Positions 19,905-22,524 of a stretch of 22,524 nucleotides of DNA are shown here, piece after piece (position 1 is the stretch's first letter; every line of letters starts with the position of its first letter). Below the pieces are notes generated by a model. That model saw only the letters and a list, made by a program, of their open reading frames with translations. It did no database searches and was not told the origin of the DNA. The translations under genes were made by a program, and so were the position numbers. The DNA is from Ophiothrix spiculata (Eukaryota > Echinodermata > Ophiuroidea > Amphilepidida > Ophiotrichidae), in NCBI GenBank assembly GCA_000969725.1, contig JXSR01S017113.1. One strand, given 5' to 3'.

Positions 19905-22524
19905 CATTTTCCGAAATCCAAGATGGCGTCCAAAATGGCCGCCAAAATAACACATTTTCATTAAAATGGCTTTAAAACTAATCGTAAACCACTTAACACT
20001 CAAACTTAGCATTGGGAAATTACTTCTGGAGTTTTAGCAAACATATTTGGCTAAAAATAAGAACATATGCATGTTTCAAATTCAAAATGGCTGCCAAAAT
20101 GACCGCCGAAATGGCATATTTTAACTAAAATTGACAAAAATATCCTTTGAAATGCTAATTATCATAAATAATCAACAGAAAATGACATTTAGGGCTACAA
20201 CAAGATCATATGTCCCCTAATTATGATGTTAACATGTTTAAAATTTAAAATGGCGCCCGTACCAAGATCCAAAATGGCCGCCAAAGTATGTTTTAACACA
20301 CACAAAATGTGTTAAAATGATTTAAAAACAGCATTAAGCACACCAATTATCATAAATAATCAACAGAAAATGACATTTAAGACGACAACAAGATCATTTG
20401 TCCCCTAATTATGCTGTTAACATGTTTAAAATTCAAAATGACACAAGTACTGAGGTCCAAAATGGCCGCCAAAATATGTTTTAATGCAAAAAATGAGCTA
20501 AAACGAAGTTAATAACAGAATCAAGCACAGTATATGTTCGAAATAATTGATGGCAAGTAGTTTTAAAAGTTCCAACAGATATATTTATCCCCAAATCAGG
20601 CTGTTAACAAGCTTAAAATTCCAAATGGCGCCAGTTCTGAGATCCAAAATGGCTGCCAAAATACGCTTAAATGCGCTAAAAATGGGTTAAACGACTTTGA
20701 AACAGCATCAAATACACTATATTTTTCAAGATATTTGATAGAAAGTTGTTTTGAGAGTTACAACAGGTATATTTGTCCCTTAAAATTAGGCTATTAATAA
20801 GCTTAAAATTCCAAATGGCGCCTACACAGAGATCAAAAATGGCCGCCAAAATACATTTTTATGCGCTTGAAATTGATTACAATACCTTTTAAACAGCATC
20901 AAACACCATACTTTTCATCAGGATATTGATGGGAAATGGTTTTGAGTGTTACAACAGACGTATTTGTCCCCAATTTAGGATGTTAACAAGCTTAAAATTA
21001 CAAATGACGCTTGCACTGAGATCCAAAATGGCCGGCAAAATAATTTTATGGGCTAGAAATGGGTTTGTCTTTTAAATAACATCAAACACACTATACGTTT
21101 CAGGATATTTGACGGAAAATGGGTTTGAGAGTTACAACAGATGTATTTGTTCCCAAATTAGGCTGTTAATTAGCTTCAAATTCCAAATGGCGCCTCTACA
21201 GAGATCAAAAATGGCCGTCAAAATATGTTTAAATGCTCTACAAATGGGTAAAATGACTTTCAAACAGCATCAAACCCACTATACCTTTTACGATATTTGA
21301 TGGAAAATGATTTTGAGAGTTACCATTACTATATTTGTACCCAAATTTGGCTGTTAACAAGCTTAAAATCACCAAAGGGAGCCTGTACTGAGATATAAAT
21401 TGGCCACCAAAATATGTTTGAATGCACTAAACATGGGTTAAATAACTTTAAAACAAAACGCAACATTTTTTTAAGATATTTGATGAAAAATGGTTTTAAG
21501 AGAAACAACAGCTGTATAAGCAAATTAAGCTGTTAACAAAAATATGGTGTGTTTGATGCTGTTTTATAGTCGTTTAACCAATTTTTGAGAGCATTTAAGC
21601 ATATTTTGATCACCATTTTGAATTTCCGTACAGGCAACATTTGGAATTTTAAGCTTGTTAGCAGCCTAATTTAGGGACAAAATAATATACTGTTGTATTT
21701 CTCAAAACAATTTTCCATCAAATATCTTTAACAATATAGTTATTTATGCTGTTTTAAAGTCGTTTAACCCATTTTAGCGCATTTAAGCGTATTTTGGCGG
21801 CCGTTTTGGATCTCAGTGTTGATGCCATTTGGAATTCTAAGCCTGTAAACAGTCTAATTTGGGAATAAATATATCTGTTAGAACTCTCATAACCATTTTC
21901 CATCAAATATCTTGAAAACATTATGTGTTTGATGCTGTTTTAAAGTCGTTTAACTTATTTGAAGAGCATTAAAACGTATTTTGGCGGCCATATTGGATCT
22001 CAGTACAGGCGCTACTTGGAATTTTAAGCTTGTTAACAACCTAATTTAGGGACAAATATATCTGCTGTAACTCTCAAAACTTTTTCATTATTTTTTACAT
22101 GTAGTGTGTTTGATATTGTTTTTAAGTCGTTTTAGGCCATTTTTGCGCATTAAAACATATTTTGGCAGCCATTTTGGATCTCAGTACGGGGCCATTTTGA
22201 ATTTTAAATATGTTAACATCATAATTAAGGAACAAATGATCTTGTTATAGCCTTAATGTCATTTTCTGTTGATTATTTATAATAATTGGTATTTCAAAGG
22301 ATATTTTTGTCAATTTTAGTTAAAATATGCTATTCTGGCGGCCATTTTTGCGGCCATTTTGAATTTGAAATATACATATGATCTTATTTTTAACCAAATG
22401 TGTTTGCTACAGCCCCAGAAGCAGTTTCCCATTGATTTTTGTTTAACTTAAGTGGTTTATAGGTTGTTTTAAAACTATTATAATGAAAATATAGCATTTT
22501 GGCGGCCATTTTGGACGCCATTTT
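19905..22524. repeat. Large fold-back array of inverted tandem units (truncated at right edge)
   Basis: Nine plus-oriented units carry the box CCAAAATGGCCGCCAAAATA (near 19930, 20083, 20269, 20457, 20644, 20833, 21022, 21204 and 21393). Six inverted units follow (near 21600, 21790, 21978, 22159, 22335 and 22500). The period is about 182-190 bp. Each unit also holds AACAGCATCAAACAC, GAGAGTTACAACAG, ATATTTGTCCC and TGTTAACAAGCTTAAAATT. End-specific variants match across the structure: 19921-20000 with 22441-22524, and the double-box unit at 20083 with that at 22335. The arms are therefore about 19905-20870 and 21590-22524, with three extra units as the loop. This is the form of a Foldback/TU-type element; no transposase is seen. 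Confidence 0.8.

Noticed and set aside
19905-22524. CRISPR array or satellite centromere
   Set aside because: Units are long, diverged and inverted in the second half, and the host is eukaryotic. The inverted arrangement fits a fold-back element.

Overview
The window is eukaryotic and almost certainly from an invertebrate animal. It is AT-rich, has spliced genes with GTAAGT-type donors, long repeat-filled introns, a degraded non-LTR retrotransposon, a tRNA-derived SINE and many short inverted-repeat (MITE-like) elements. The repeat style and the sequence of the one well-conserved gene suggest a marine invertebrate, possibly an echinoderm or other non-vertebrate deuterostome. I cannot fix the species from sequence alone.

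The main gene is merlin (NF2), the FERM-domain tumour suppressor of the Hippo pathway, on the minus strand. Eight coding exons read without interruption from the start codon at 17541 down to 1113. They encode the first 323 residues: a short N-terminal extension, the complete FERM domain and the start of the central helical region. The remaining helical and C-terminal exons lie beyond position 1. All seven complete introns, and the first part of intron 8, use consensus GT...AG borders; six of the seven complete introns are phase 0 and intron 4 is phase 2.

Layout from left to right: 1-1226 holds intron 8 (partial) and exon 8, with an array in which the 3' half of exon 8 plus its splice donor is repeated six times, followed by a seventh copy of the exon's middle. 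1227-8539 holds exons 7, 6 and 5 and introns carrying a SINE, TTAA-flanked MITEs and tandem repeats. 8540-10952 holds exons 4, 3 and 2 with two more partial exon copies nearby and two inverted-repeat elements. 10953-17460 is intron 1, with a dead LINE and several inverted-repeat elements. 17461-18110 is exon 1 and a compact head-to-head promoter region; on the plus strand it may start a second gene (ATG at 18051, donor after 18083). 19399-19693 is another long-armed inverted-repeat element. 19905-22524 is a large fold-back structure of about 185-190-bp tandem units, nine in one orientation and then six inverted, which runs off the right edge.

The most unusual observation is that three different merlin exons (2, 4 and 8) each have a local partial copy that spans or abuts a splice junction. 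The exon 8 array has kept open reading frames and intact donors in all six copies.
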